The notes under the pieces were generated by a model, which was not told the DNA's origin, made no database searches, and saw only the letters and a list, made by a program, of their open reading frames with translations. A DNA stretch of 64,000 nt from Bog-473 sp963741995 (GTDB lineage: Bacteria; Actinomycetota; Acidimicrobiia; Acidimicrobiales; RAAP-2), in NCBI GenBank assembly GCA_963741995.1, contig CAVUKI010000001.1, positions 1 to 64,000 of the forward strand, written 5' to 3'. Within the stretch, counting starts at the first letter, position 1. Each line of letters starts with the position of its first letter. Shown piece by piece: positions 46,031 to 54,992 of this stretch. The translations under genes and the position numbers were made by a program.

Positions 46031-47320
46031 TCAGTGCGGGTGCGGGATCGACTCGTTGGCGGCCCAGGTGAAAACGCCCCGCGCCATGGTGGAGGTGGCC
46101 CGGGTGGCCCGGGCGGCGAAGACCTGCTGGCGCGCACGCTGCACGCCCTCGTCGTCAGGCTGGGCCAGCCAGGCGTGCTCGGCCAGGTGGCCCGCCAGAC
46201 GCAACGCCGCATCCGCCGCCTCGTCGTCGGAGGCCGGCGCCTCGGCCAGGAGCTCGAGGGCCCGATCGGCCAGGGCGCCGGGCCCGCCGGCCAATGCGGC
46301 CAGCTCGGCGGCCAGGGCGCGCTCGGGCGCCGGCTGCAAGGTGGCGGGGTTGCCGTCCCACCAGCCGCCGTACTGGCGCCACACCGTGTGGACGATGAAC
46401 TCGGGCTCGTCGTAGACCGGCTGCAGGAAGGGCCGGGCCTCGAGCGAGGCGGGGACCCGGACGGTGTGGATGGCGTCGTCCAGCCGCCCGCCCGCGTTCA
46501 TGACGGCCAGGGTCTGGTCGACCAGGGAGTCGAGGAGGTCCGCCGTGTCGGTGAGGGCAGTGCGGACCCGGTCGGCTCCAATGACGGGGAAGCCGTGCCC
46601 GGGCAGGAGGAATTCGGCATCGAGCCGGAGCATGCGGCGGAGGGCGGCGGCCCACTCCCGCGGGTAGCGCTGCACCTTCTGGGGATTGCCGGCATTGGGG
46701 GAGGCCCAGATGAAGAGGTCGCCGCAGCACAGCACCCGGCGGTCCGGCTGCCAGGTCACCGTGTGGTCGTCGGTCTCCCCCTTCTCGTGGCGCAGTGCGA
46801 AGGGCAGGCCCCCGATGGAGAGGTCGAGGGTGTCGTGGTAGGTCCGGTCCGGGTAGCGGTACTCGGTCGGCCACTGCAGGTCGGCGAAGCCGAACTGCCG
46901 GCGGTTGATGATGGTGTTGTAGCCGGCGGTGAAGATGTAGCGGTCGAAGCGGGCGGGCAGCGCGTGGTGCGCGATGACCTCGGGTGCAGCCCAGCCCTGG
47001 GCGGCCGCCTCCTCCTCCCAGACCGGCACGCCGAAGACGTGGTCGATGTGCCCGTGGGAGTAGACGGCCGTGTGCAGGCGAGCCGGGCTCCAGGTGCGGA
47101 TGTCGTCGTGGACGACCTGCGCCAACGGGGCGCTCCCGGTGTCGACGAGGAAGAGGCCGTCCTCGGTGGCGAAGGAGGACACGTTGGCGAACGAGGGGCA
47201 GAACCCCACGCCGTCGGTGATCTCGACGAACCCGCCGATGTGATCGACCGGGTGGAAGGTGGACGTCGACAACTCGCCCTTCCACAGGCGGTCGGCGACG
47301 GCGAGGACGTCAGATGGCAT
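46031..47320 (-). CDS. MBL-fold hydrolase, alkyl sulfatase-like
   Basis: 429 residues. The N-terminal half is a metallo-beta-lactamase fold with the zinc motif YSHGHIDHVFG, later metal positions in KGETDDHTVTWQP and CCGDLFIWASPNAGNP, and LLPGHGFPVIG. The C-terminal half (YDEPEFIVHTVWRQYGGWWD onward) matches the alkyl-sulfatase dimerisation domain of the SdsA/YjcS group; the C-terminal SCP2-like domain of full-length enzymes is absent. Probably cytoplasmic (no signal peptide). ATG after a GGGGGG ribosome site; tatA ends 40 bases upstream. Substrate, such as an alkyl sulfate, is inferred. Confidence 0.83.
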   Translation of the reverse strand: MPSDVLAVADRLWKGELSTSTFHPVDHIGGFVEITDGVGFCPSFANVSSFATEDGLFLVDTGSAPLAQVVHDDIRTWSPARLHTAVYSHGHIDHVFGVPVWEEEAAAQGWAAPEVIAHHALPARFDRYIFTAGYNTIINRRQFGFADLQWPTEYRYPDRTYHDTLDLSIGGLPFALRHEKGETDDHTVTWQPDRRVLCCGDLFIWASPNAGNPQKVQRYPREWAAALRRMLRLDAEFLLPGHGFPVIGADRVRTALTDTADLLDSLVDQTLAVMNAGGRLDDAIHTVRVPASLEARPFLQPVYDEPEFIVHTVWRQYGGWWDGNPATLQPAPERALAAELAALAGGPGALADRALELLAEAPASDDEAADAALRLAGHLAEHAWLAQPDDEGVQRARQQVFAARATRATSTMARGVFTWAANESIPHPH

Positions 47321-47360
47321 GGACCCCCCGGGTTGGGCGCGGCCGGGATCGGCCGCGGCG

Positions 47361-47591
47361 TCAGGCGCCCGGCGTCTTCCCCTCGGCTGAGGGTGCCGAC
47401 GCGTCGGTGGCGGCGGACGTTCCGCTGTCCGGATCGCCTGCCTTCTTCCCCTCGTCGAGGCCCTTCTCGAACTGTGTCTTGGCCGAGCCGAGGCTCCGGG
47501 CCAGCTTGGGGATGGCGGCCCCGCCGAAGATCAGTACGGCGATGATGACTATCGCCCAAATTGCATCGAGACCGAAGAGGTCAGCCAGCAT
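47361..47591 (-). CDS. tatA: Sec-independent protein translocase TatA
   Basis: 76-residue TatA: a short membrane helix LDAIWAIVIIAVLIFGG, then the hinge and amphipathic helix AAIPKLARSLGSAKTQF, then an acidic/Ala/Thr-rich tail. The ATG follows AAGGAG with 6-base spacing. No tatB or tatC is adjacent. It could serve Rieske protein export. Confidence 0.93.
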   Translation of the reverse strand: MLADLFGLDAIWAIVIIAVLIFGGAAIPKLARSLGSAKTQFEKGLDEGKKAGDPDSGTSAATDASAPSAEGKTPGA

Positions 47592-47699
47592 TGTGTTCTC
47601 CTTCACCTAAGTCCAAAGGCGGTGAACTGGGCTCCAGGTTAGACCCATTCCCGGCCCGGAGTTCCTCCACACCGGGCCATCGCCGGAAGGTATTCGGAA

Positions 47700-48104
47700 T
47701 CACCCGGCCAACAGGATGCCCATCACCAGCGCGGCCACGCTGGCCAGGCCTCCGACCGACCCCCAGACGGCGAGGCCGCGCCTGGTGGTGGCGCGCTGGT
47801 GGAGGAGGACGCCCAGGCCGGCCAGGGCGACAACGGCGATCTTGGCCATGAGTACGGCCTTCCAGGCCGTACTCATGGAGGAGTAGCCGTCTGCGGTCAC
47901 GTTCCAGACGCCGGTCACCACCAACACCGCGTAGGCGGGCCAGGCCAGGCGGGCGAAAGCCCGGGCCAGGGTCTTGGGGGCTTCCGCACCCAGTCCACGG
48001 GCCGGACCGACCAGGCCGGTCATCACGATCTGGCCGCCGACCCAGACGGACGCCGCCAGGACGTGGAGGGTCAGGCGGAGGGTGGCGAGGGCGGGAGCCA
48101 GCAC
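47700..48104 (-). CDS. Four-helix membrane protein, CopD-like
   Basis: 134 residues with four predicted helices. LTLHVLAASVWVGGQIVMTGL and AVLVVTGVWNVTADGYSS resemble CopD/DUF2269-type membrane domains, some of which take part in copper uptake or electron transfer; this function is not established here. The start at 48104 follows AAGGAGG and lies 12 bases after the enoyl-CoA hydratase stop, so the two share a transcript. Confidence 0.78.
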   Translation of the reverse strand: MLAPALATLRLTLHVLAASVWVGGQIVMTGLVGPARGLGAEAPKTLARAFARLAWPAYAVLVVTGVWNVTADGYSSMSTAWKAVLMAKIAVVALAGLGVLLHQRATTRRGLAVWGSVGGLASVAALVMGILLAG

Positions 48105-48116
48105 ACGCCCTCCTTG

Positions 48117-48891
48117 CTACTTGCCCTGCCAGTTGGGCGGGCGCTTCTCGGCGAAGGCGACGGGGCCCTCCATGGCGTCGGCCGAGCTGAACACCACGCC
48201 GACGGCCGCCCCGTTGATCTTCCAGCCCTCGGCCTCGGAGGCCTCGGCCGCCTGCTTCATGACGCTCTTGGAGTAGCGCACGGCCAGGGGCGCGTTGGCG
48301 GCGATGCGCTCGGCCAGGGCCACGGCCTCCTCGAGCAGTGCGCCGGCCGGCACCACCTTGTTGACGAGGCCGAGGTCGAAGGCCCGGGAGGCATTGATGG
48401 GGTCTCCGGTCATGGCCATCTCGAGCGCGATCGCGATGGGCAGCCGCTTGGGCATGCGGATGAGGCCTCCTGCTCCGGCAATCGAGCCCGCGCTTGGTCT
48501 CGGGGATGCCGAAGGTGGCGTGGTCGGCGGCCACGACGAGGTCGCACGAGAGCATGATCTCGAAGCCGCCGGCCAGGGCCGAGCCGTTCACCGCGGCGAT
48601 GATCGGCTTGGGGAACTCCCGCTGGGTGAGCCCGCCGAAGCCGCCGCTGGCACCCATGATGTCGCCACCCTCGCCACTGCTGAAGGCCTTGAGGTCCATG
48701 CCGGCGCTGAAGGCCTTGTCACCGCTCCCGGTGACCACGACGACGGCGCACTCCGGGTCCTCGGCCAACCCGTCCATGAAGCCGGACATGGCCCGGCTGA
48801 CGGCGCCGTTGATGGCGTTGCGCGCCTCGGGGCGGTTGATGGTGAGGATCTCGACCTGCCCGCGGCGTTCCCGCAGCACTTCGTCTGCCAT
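48117..48891 (-). CDS. Enoyl-CoA hydratase/isomerase (one frame break)
   Basis: Crotonase-fold enzyme of fatty-acid or related acyl-CoA breakdown, about 257 residues after repair. First frame: EILTINRPEARNAINGAVSR, FSAGMDLKAFS and the oxyanion-hole segment VNGSALAGGFEIMLSCDLVV. An extra base near 48485 moves the frame at TKRGL to IAGAGGLIRMPKRLPIAIA, followed by DLGLVNKVV and the end KRPPNWQGK. Both parts are conserved, suggesting sequence error. ATG after GAAGGGAG. A CopD-like gene follows closely. Confidence 0.88.
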
Positions 48892-48917
48892 GGTGCTCCC
48901 TTCTGCGACCTGGGCCT

Positions 48918-48959
48918 CTTGCCGGTCACCGCTTGCCGGTCACCGCTTGCCGGTCACCG
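48918..48959 (+). repeat. 14-base tandem repeat, three perfect copies
   Basis: CTTGCCGGTCACCG occurs three times in a row in the 140-base divergent gap between the enoyl-CoA hydratase gene and the gene at 49032. It has no coding role. It could be a regulator site array or a replication-slippage product. Confidence 0.85.
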
Positions 48960-49018
48960 GCGACGAGGCTACCGAACCCTGGCCGCGGGCCCTGCCGAGG
49001 ATTCCGGATTCTCCCGCG

Positions 49019-49024
49019 TAGCAT
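49019..49024 (+). promoter_or_regulatory. Candidate -10 box (TAGCAT) for the gene at 49032
   Basis: TAGCAT lies 7 bases before the GTG at 49032, without a ribosome site between, fitting a leaderless start. Confidence 0.45.
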
Positions 49025-49031
49025 TGACGAC

Positions 49032-49631
49032 GTGACCTTTGTGGCCCACGTGCTCGAGTTCTTCCTCATCGCCGGCCTCCTGGTCGTGGTCGGCCTGGTC
49101 GCGGCCTTCCTGGTCGGGCGCAGCTACATCCGCCGCCACTGGCGGATGCTGCACGGCCACGTGGCCGTGCGGGGGATTTTGGCCACGCTGTCGTTCGTGG
49201 CCGCAGGCCGGGAGCGCTACGCCGGGCGGGCCACGCCTGAGGAACTCAGCCAGGGCGCCACGTCCCGGGTCCGCCGGCGTCTGCGGGTGGCGGTCGAAGA
49301 TGCCGAGATCGCCGTCGCCCACGCCGAGTCGCGCGATGCTCCCGTGGCCGAGCTGCCGGCGGTGTGCCGCTCGTTGCAGCGCGTGGCCGATGAGCTCGAC
49401 GGACTGCTCCGGCTGGAGCGCCGGCTGCCGCCCGGCGCGAGCAGGGCCGACGTGCGGCGCCAGGTGGCCGAGGTGATCGGGGCCGCGCGCGACGTGCAGG
49501 CCGCGGCCGTGCGGGCCGGGAGCGACGCTACCGAGCCGCAGGTGCGTTCCCTCGTCCGTCACGCCCGCGACGAGGTCGACATCGTCTCGACGGCTCTGGC
49601 CAGCCTGCGCTCGTTGACCCGGCCCCACTGA
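49032..49631 (+). CDS. Hypothetical single-pass membrane protein
   Basis: Not recognised. 199 residues: one membrane helix near the N-terminus (FFLIAGLLVVVGLVAAFLVG, about residues 8-27), then a long, mostly helical, Ala/Arg/Glu-rich cytoplasmic part with likely coiled-coil character. GTG chosen for the TAGCAT box 7 bases upstream; a start at 48933 would cross the tandem repeat. Codon use matches neighbours. Lies alone between the enoyl-CoA hydratase gene and a glycosidase. Confidence 0.7.
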   Translation: MTFVAHVLEFFLIAGLLVVVGLVAAFLVGRSYIRRHWRMLHGHVAVRGILATLSFVAAGRERYAGRATPEELSQGATSRVRRRLRVAVEDAEIAVAHAESRDAPVAELPAVCRSLQRVADELDGLLRLERRLPPGASRADVRRQVAEVIGAARDVQAAAVRAGSDATEPQVRSLVRHARDEVDIVSTALASLRSLTRPH

Positions 49632-49698
49632 GCCGCGGGCGGGGCGGGGGCGGGGCGGCAGCGGGGCGGCCGCCGGTTGCGCCTGCCAAGCTGATCGG

Positions 49699-51273
49699 AT
49701 GCCGGCTGCCCCTTCACAGGACCCCGACGTCCCGGCGCGTCCCCCGGCCCGCCCGCGCCCACGATCACGTCGTCGTCCCTCCGGAGGGGCGAGCCTGCTC
49801 GGCGAGGGCTTCGCCATCGGAGTGGCGACGTCGGGCTACCAGGTCGAGGGCGGCTACAACGGTGACGGCGAGCCCCACAACAACTGGGCCGCCTGGGAGG
49901 GCGCCGGCCGGGCGGCCCGCTCCGGCCTCGCCTGCGACTTCTGGGCCCACCCCGAGGAGGCGCTCGACCGCGCCGCCGCCATCGGCTGCAACGCGTTCCG
50001 CCTCTCGGTCGAGTGGGCCCGGCTCGAGCCGCAACCCGGCGCCTTCGATGTCGCCGCGCTCGAGCGGTACGCCGAGATCCTCTCCCTGTGTGTGGCGCGT
50101 GGCCTCGAGCCCATCGTCACGCTGCACCACTTCACCCACCCGTTCTGGCTCGGCGAGGAGTTCTGGCTGCGGCCCGGCTCGCCCGACATCTTCGCCCGCC
50201 ACGTGGCCCGGGTCGTGCCGGCGCTGGTGCCGTACTGCCGGCGCTGGGTGACGATCAACGAGCCCAATATCGTGACGCTGATGGGCTGGATCGAGGGCTC
50301 GTGCCCGCCGGGGCGGCGCATGGCCGTCTCGGATGCCTTCTGTGCGCTCGACAACATCCTCACCGCGCATGTGCTGGGGGCCGATGTCGTGACAGCCGTC
50401 CAAGCCGACGCCGAGGTGACGGTGAACACGAGCTCGTCTTCGATCTACGAGCACGACCGCATGTTGCTCGACCTCTTGCAGGTGCGCGAGGCCGGCATCG
50501 ATCCGGACGACGTGGACCGCTACGTGGACGAGCGCCGGACGCTGCACGACGCCGCCTTTCCTCCGCGCCACGCCGGGGAGGCGGTGATTCGCCGGTTCTT
50601 CGCCGCGGTGTCCCCGTACGGCGCGGTGCGCGAGGTCGGGCGCGGTGCCGCCTGGACGCGTGTGCGCGGTGCGACACGCCGGCAGGCGCCTCGCCGTGTG
50701 CTCACTGCGGTGTACGCCTCGGCGCGGCAGCGCAGCATCGATGCCGTCGGCTTCGACTGGTACGACCCGGTGGCGAGCCACGCCATGCGGGTCCCGGGCC
50801 GGCGGACGCCGGACGGCCGGCGGGACTGGTCGTTCGGACGTGCCTACTGGGACGTCGAGTCGCACCCGGCGGCGCTGCGCGCCTGGTGCGTCACCGAGTC
50901 CGCGCTGCGCCCCGGCCTCCCGCTGTGGGTGGTGGAGAACGGCATGGCGACGCGGACGCTCGACGGGCAGGCCGTGCCGCGCCAGGACGGCATGGACCGG
51001 CCCCGCTACGTGCGCGAACACCTCGGCGCGGTCGTCGACGCGGTGGCGTCGGGCGTCCCCGTGACGGCCTACTTCCACTGGTCACTGATGGACAACTACG
51101 AGTGGGGCACCTACGAGCCCCGTTACGGGCTGTTCGGGGTGGACCGCAGTGACACTGCCGCAGTGCACTTCATGGACACCGACGCAGTCGGCGACGATGC
51201 GGCGGGCGAGTTCTCCCGGGTCGTGGCCGGTCTGCGCGCCGGGGACCGCTCGGTGCTGGGCCGCCCGGCCTGA
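49699..51273 (+). CDS. Glycoside hydrolase family 1 (beta-glucosidase-like)
   Basis: 524-residue retaining glycosidase. After a Pro/Arg-rich stretch of about 33 residues come the family blocks FAIGVATSGYQVEGG and LSVEWARLEP, the acid/base site VTINEPNIVTLMG and the nucleophile WVVENGMATRTLDG, then YFHWSLMDNYEW and YGLFGVD. No clear signal peptide, so probably cytoplasmic. The ATG is preceded by CAAGCT at 6 bases, a near match to the leaderless pattern. Its stop abuts the convergent DedA stop. Natural substrate unknown. Confidence 0.9.
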   Translation: MPAAPSQDPDVPARPPARPRPRSRRRPSGGASLLGEGFAIGVATSGYQVEGGYNGDGEPHNNWAAWEGAGRAARSGLACDFWAHPEEALDRAAAIGCNAFRLSVEWARLEPQPGAFDVAALERYAEILSLCVARGLEPIVTLHHFTHPFWLGEEFWLRPGSPDIFARHVARVVPALVPYCRRWVTINEPNIVTLMGWIEGSCPPGRRMAVSDAFCALDNILTAHVLGADVVTAVQADAEVTVNTSSSSIYEHDRMLLDLLQVREAGIDPDDVDRYVDERRTLHDAAFPPRHAGEAVIRRFFAAVSPYGAVREVGRGAAWTRVRGATRRQAPRRVLTAVYASARQRSIDAVGFDWYDPVASHAMRVPGRRTPDGRRDWSFGRAYWDVESHPAALRAWCVTESALRPGLPLWVVENGMATRTLDGQAVPRQDGMDRPRYVREHLGAVVDAVASGVPVTAYFHWSLMDNYEWGTYEPRYGLFGVDRSDTAAVHFMDTDAVGDDAAGEFSRVVAGLRAGDRSVLGRPA

Positions 51274-51924
51274 TCAGGCCGAGGCGTCGTCCCCCGCGGC
51301 CGCCGTCTCCGACGGTCCTTCGAACTCCCGCTTTTCCCTGCGGAAGTGGCGCACGATGAGCACCACGATCACCACGAGGATGAGCCCCAGGACGACGTCG
51401 GACGCGATGCCGGTGGCCTTCTCCACCCGCTGGCCGACGAAGTAGCCGAGCAGGGTGTAGAGGATGCCCCAGCAGAGGCCGCCGGCGGCGTTGGCCCCCA
51501 GGAAGACGCGATAGCGCATGGAGGACAAGCCGGCCAGGCCCGGGACCACGGCGCGCAGGAAGGCGGAGAAGCGAGCCACGAAGACCGCGATGGGACCCCG
51601 GCGGTTGAGCTGCTCCAGCGCGGTGTCTATCCCCTTCTGGCGTTTGCGCAGGGGACCGAGCTGCAGCAATTGACGACCCCAGCGCTCACCGACGGCGTAG
51701 CCAACGGAGTCGCCGACGATTGCGCACACGACGACCACGGTGACAATGGCGGGCAGGTTCACCCCGCCCTTCGAGGCCAGCACGCCGCCGAGGATGGCGG
51801 CCGTCTCGCCGGGGAACACGAAGCCGAGCATCACCGCCGCCTCCGCGAAGACGAGGAGGCCGATCAGCGTGTAGGCCTGCCAGCCGTGGAGCGAGAGCAA
51901 CGGTTGGAGCAGACGGTTGATCAC
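51274..51924 (-). CDS. DedA family membrane protein
   Basis: 216 residues, DedA/SNARE-associated family of membrane proteins involved in lipid transport and membrane homeostasis. Segments FAEAAVMLGFVFPGETAAILG, VGDSVGYAVGERWG and FVARFSAFLRAVVPGLAGLS, plus about five helices, match the family; the charged ARF.AFLRAVVP region is the usual hallmark. GTG start. Convergent with the glycosidase with no bases between the stops. Confidence 0.9.
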   Translation of the reverse strand: MINRLLQPLLSLHGWQAYTLIGLLVFAEAAVMLGFVFPGETAAILGGVLASKGGVNLPAIVTVVVVCAIVGDSVGYAVGERWGRQLLQLGPLRKRQKGIDTALEQLNRRGPIAVFVARFSAFLRAVVPGLAGLSSMRYRVFLGANAAGGLCWGILYTLLGYFVGQRVEKATGIASDVVLGLILVVIVVLIVRHFRREKREFEGPSETAAAGDDASA

Positions 51925-51988
51925 CGCGCACCGTCACCCGGGTGGGCGCGGGCGCCATTGCCGGCGTGAGCCCGCGGCACGCCGTCGG

Positions 51989-53104
51989 TCAGTTCACGGC
52001 GCGCAGGGTGTGCTCGCGCGGGGTGAGCTGGCGCCAGCGGTCGTCCACCTGCGCCATGAAGGCTCCGCCCTGGACGAGATGCGTGAGGATGTCCGCCTGA
52101 CCTTGGGGCCGGGCCAGCATCCAGCTGTGGCCGCCCGGCACCCAGATCACCGGGGAGCGCGCGATGGTGGCGAACTCGAGTGCGGTGCTCTGGGGCGTGA
52201 TGCGGTCGAAGCAGCCCCACTCGGTCAGGATCGGGATCTGCTGGGCGGCGAGATGGCGCACTTGGCTGCGTTGGTCCACGCCCATGAGCATGCTGCCGAC
52301 AGGCAGCGTCTGGGACATGGTGCGGATGTTCTGGCGCATGTCCGGCAGCACGGCGCGCACGGTGGAGTACATGCGACCGAGGAACAGGTCGGGCAGATCG
52401 AAGACGACTGCCGCGGCCATGTCCACCATGGGCGTCACGTCGGGCAGGAAGGGCGAGAGCAGCGTCGGGAGGATGCCGCGCCGTTCCTTCCAGGCGGGCG
52501 TGCTCACGCCGTCGCGGTAGATCAAGCCGAGCGTCCGCCGCGGGTGGTCGTGCGCGAATTGCACGGCCACCGCGCCACCCATGGAGTGGCCGAGCAGGAC
52601 CACGGGCCCGGCGTCCACCTTGTGCGCGATGGTCATCACCTGGTTGGCCAGGCTCTCCATGGAGACGTCGGACCAGTCGAGCGGGTCGCTGCCGCCGAAG
52701 CCCGGCAGGCTCGGGTTGATGACCCGCCAGCCCAGTTGCTCGGCGAGCCGCGCGCTCTCGCGCCAGTACATGCCGCCTCCGGCGAAGTAGCCGTGGATGT
52801 TCACCGCCCAGATCGGGGGCGAGCCGGGACCGTCGGGCCCGTGGGCGTCGACATTGTCGGAGACGGCGAAGCGCAGGCGGCGTCCCTCCACCATCATGGA
52901 GCTGGGCACCATCCGGATGGTCGGGCTCTTGCGGATCTTGCGCTCGTACTGGTCCCGGACCACTCCGAGGCCGTGCGGGGCCCGGCCGGCGTCGACCAGC
53001 TGGACGGGGGAGGGGCCGTCGGAGGGGGCGACGATGGCGCCGGAGATCTGCAGGGAGTCGTCAGGCGGCGGCGTCGCCTTGGACCTGAAAAACCGAACCG
53101 CCAT
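51989..53104 (-). CDS. Alpha/beta hydrolase
   Basis: 371 residues. The nucleophile elbow VVLLGHSMGGAVAVQFAHDH gives Ser; an oxyanion segment VNIHGYFAGGG and final His in VPGGHSWMLARP support a catalytic triad with an Asp in WGCFDRITP. A lead of about 85 residues precedes the fold. The ATG at 53104 follows TGGAGGG; a longer frame upstream is spurious. Substrate unknown. Divergent from the D-aminoacylase-like gene. Confidence 0.87.
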   Translation of the reverse strand: MAVRFFRSKATPPPDDSLQISGAIVAPSDGPSPVQLVDAGRAPHGLGVVRDQYERKIRKSPTIRMVPSSMMVEGRRLRFAVSDNVDAHGPDGPGSPPIWAVNIHGYFAGGGMYWRESARLAEQLGWRVINPSLPGFGGSDPLDWSDVSMESLANQVMTIAHKVDAGPVVLLGHSMGGAVAVQFAHDHPRRTLGLIYRDGVSTPAWKERRGILPTLLSPFLPDVTPMVDMAAAVVFDLPDLFLGRMYSTVRAVLPDMRQNIRTMSQTLPVGSMLMGVDQRSQVRHLAAQQIPILTEWGCFDRITPQSTALEFATIARSPVIWVPGGHSWMLARPQGQADILTHLVQGGAFMAQVDDRWRQLTPREHTLRAVN

Positions 53105-53248
53105 GCGCCCTCCAGTCCCGCGCTCACCGACGTGCTGCTCGACCGCGACCAGCAATTGACCGGGTTCTCCGTGCCCACGGTATCCGACGGCTGCCGCGAT
53201 CCCCCCATCGCGCGTGCAAGTGGCCTTGGGGGCTGCGACGATGGGCGC

Positions 53249-54916
53249 ATGCACGCAGACATCGTCATCCGGGGAGGAACCGTGGTGGACGGCACCGGTG
53301 CTCCCGGCAGCCGGGCCGACGTCGCCATCACGGGCGGTCGTATCAGTGATATCGGCACCAACTTGCAGGGCGACCGCGTGCTGGATGCGTCGGGCCAGGT
53401 CGTGAGCCCCGGCTTCGTCGACATCCACACCCACTACGACGCGCAGGTCTTCTGGGACCCGAACCTGACACCGTCGTCGTTCCACGGAGTGACGTCGGTC
53501 ATTGCCGGCAACTGCGGCTTCTCCATCGCGCCCATCCGCGCCGACGGCGTGCCGCTGCTGGCCCGCACGCTCCAGCACGTGGAGGACATGAGCTACGACA
53601 CCCTGGCTGCCGGCGTGCCGTGGGGCGAGTTCGAGACGTTCCCCCAGTATCTCGACGCCGTGGCGGCGCGGGGCACGGCCCTCAACTTCGGGTGCTACGT
53701 CGGGCACACCGCGGTGCGGCTCTACGTGATGGGCGAGGACGCCTACGAGCGTCCGGCGACCGACGAGGAGATCTCGCTCATGCAGGCAGTGGTGGCCGAC
53801 GCCATGGCGGGCGGCGCCGCCGGCTTCGCGTCGAGCGCCTCACCGACGCACAACGGCGACAGCGGCCGGCCGGTGCCCTCCCGGGTGGCCGACCTGGCCG
53901 AGCTGCGCGCTTTGCTCGAGCCGGTCAAGCAGTGCGGGCGCGGCGTGGTGGCCTTGCTGCCGGGCGGCGTCTTTTCCAACCAGGAGGTCTTCCGGCTCCA
54001 GCGCGAGGTGGGCCGACCCTTCACCTGGACGGCCCTGCTGACGGTGAAGGGCTACCCGTACCACGAGAAGGTGGTGGCGGAGCACGACGCGGCCTGGGCG
54101 GACGGCGTGGAGGTGTGGCCGCAGGTGTCGTGCCGGCCCCTGGTATTTCAAATGAACCTGTCCGAGCCGTTCACCCTGAACATGCGCCCGACCTTTGCCG
54201 CGTTGATGGGCAAGCCGAAGTCCGAGCGCGTCGCCGCCTACCGCGACCCGGCCTGGCGGGCAACGGCCTGGGACGACGTGAGCGGCCAGGCCGGCGGCTT
54301 CCCCCTCAACTGGGCGTCCATTTCGGTGGCCGAGTCGCGCTCCCACCCCGAGCTGGCCGACCACCCGGTGGCCGTGCTGGCCGAGGAACGAGGCTGTACG
54401 CCTCTGGACGTGATGCTCGACGTTTCGCTGGACGACGATCTCGAGGCGCGCTTCTGGTCGGTGCTGGCCAACGACGACCCCGACGCCATCGCCTGGCTGC
54501 TCCCGCGCGACAACGTGCTGTTGGGACTGGCCGATTCGGGCGCGCACGTCTCGCAGCTCTGCGACGCCTGCTTTTCGACCGACCTGCTCGGGAACTGGGT
54601 GCGCGAGCGCGGTGTCATGCCGTTGGAGCGGGCCATTCACAAGCTGACCGGCGAGCCGGCCGGCGTCTACGGCCTGGCCGACCGCGGGACGGTCGAGGTG
54701 GGCAAGGCTGCCGACCTGTGCGTCTTCGACGCCGACACGGTCGGCCCCGGCCCGTTGCGGCGTGTGCGCGATTTCCCCGCCGACGGTGAGCGCCTGACGG
54801 CAGACGCGCCGGTGGGTATGACCCACACCCTGGTGAACGGCGTGCCCATCCGGGTCGACGGTGCGCCGGCCGAGGAGGGATTGGCGGCCCGCCCCGGCGT
54901 CGTGCTGCGCAGCTGA
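53249..54916 (+). CDS. Amidohydrolase of the N-acyl-D-amino-acid deacylase type
   Basis: 555-residue zinc amidohydrolase. The first metal pair is in GFVDIHTHYDAQVFWDP, after the standard lead VIRGGTVVDGTGAPGSRADV. The central part has VIAGNCGFSIAPIR, where Cys fits the family metal bridge, and a late Asp in LLGLADSGAHVSQLCD. The end AIHKLTGEPAGVYGLADRG is typical of D-aminoacylase-like proteins. ATG at 53249; GACGAT 6 bases upstream nearly fits the leaderless pattern. Real substrate unknown. Confidence 0.85.
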   Translation: MHADIVIRGGTVVDGTGAPGSRADVAITGGRISDIGTNLQGDRVLDASGQVVSPGFVDIHTHYDAQVFWDPNLTPSSFHGVTSVIAGNCGFSIAPIRADGVPLLARTLQHVEDMSYDTLAAGVPWGEFETFPQYLDAVAARGTALNFGCYVGHTAVRLYVMGEDAYERPATDEEISLMQAVVADAMAGGAAGFASSASPTHNGDSGRPVPSRVADLAELRALLEPVKQCGRGVVALLPGGVFSNQEVFRLQREVGRPFTWTALLTVKGYPYHEKVVAEHDAAWADGVEVWPQVSCRPLVFQMNLSEPFTLNMRPTFAALMGKPKSERVAAYRDPAWRATAWDDVSGQAGGFPLNWASISVAESRSHPELADHPVAVLAEERGCTPLDVMLDVSLDDDLEARFWSVLANDDPDAIAWLLPRDNVLLGLADSGAHVSQLCDACFSTDLLGNWVRERGVMPLERAIHKLTGEPAGVYGLADRGTVEVGKAADLCVFDADTVGPGPLRRVRDFPADGERLTADAPVGMTHTLVNGVPIRVDGAPAEEGLAARPGVVLRS

Positions 54917-54992
54917 CGCAGTTCTGTCCGGCGGATGGAGGGTGAGGCCGCCGGTCAGAGCGCCTGCGGAAGGAGGCGGTGAGGCGAAGCCC

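Noticed and set aside
49632..49698. G-rich stretch before the glycosidase as a structured regulatory RNA
   Set aside because: Runs of GGGGCGG may form G-quadruplex-like structure but match no known riboswitch and have no pairing pattern.
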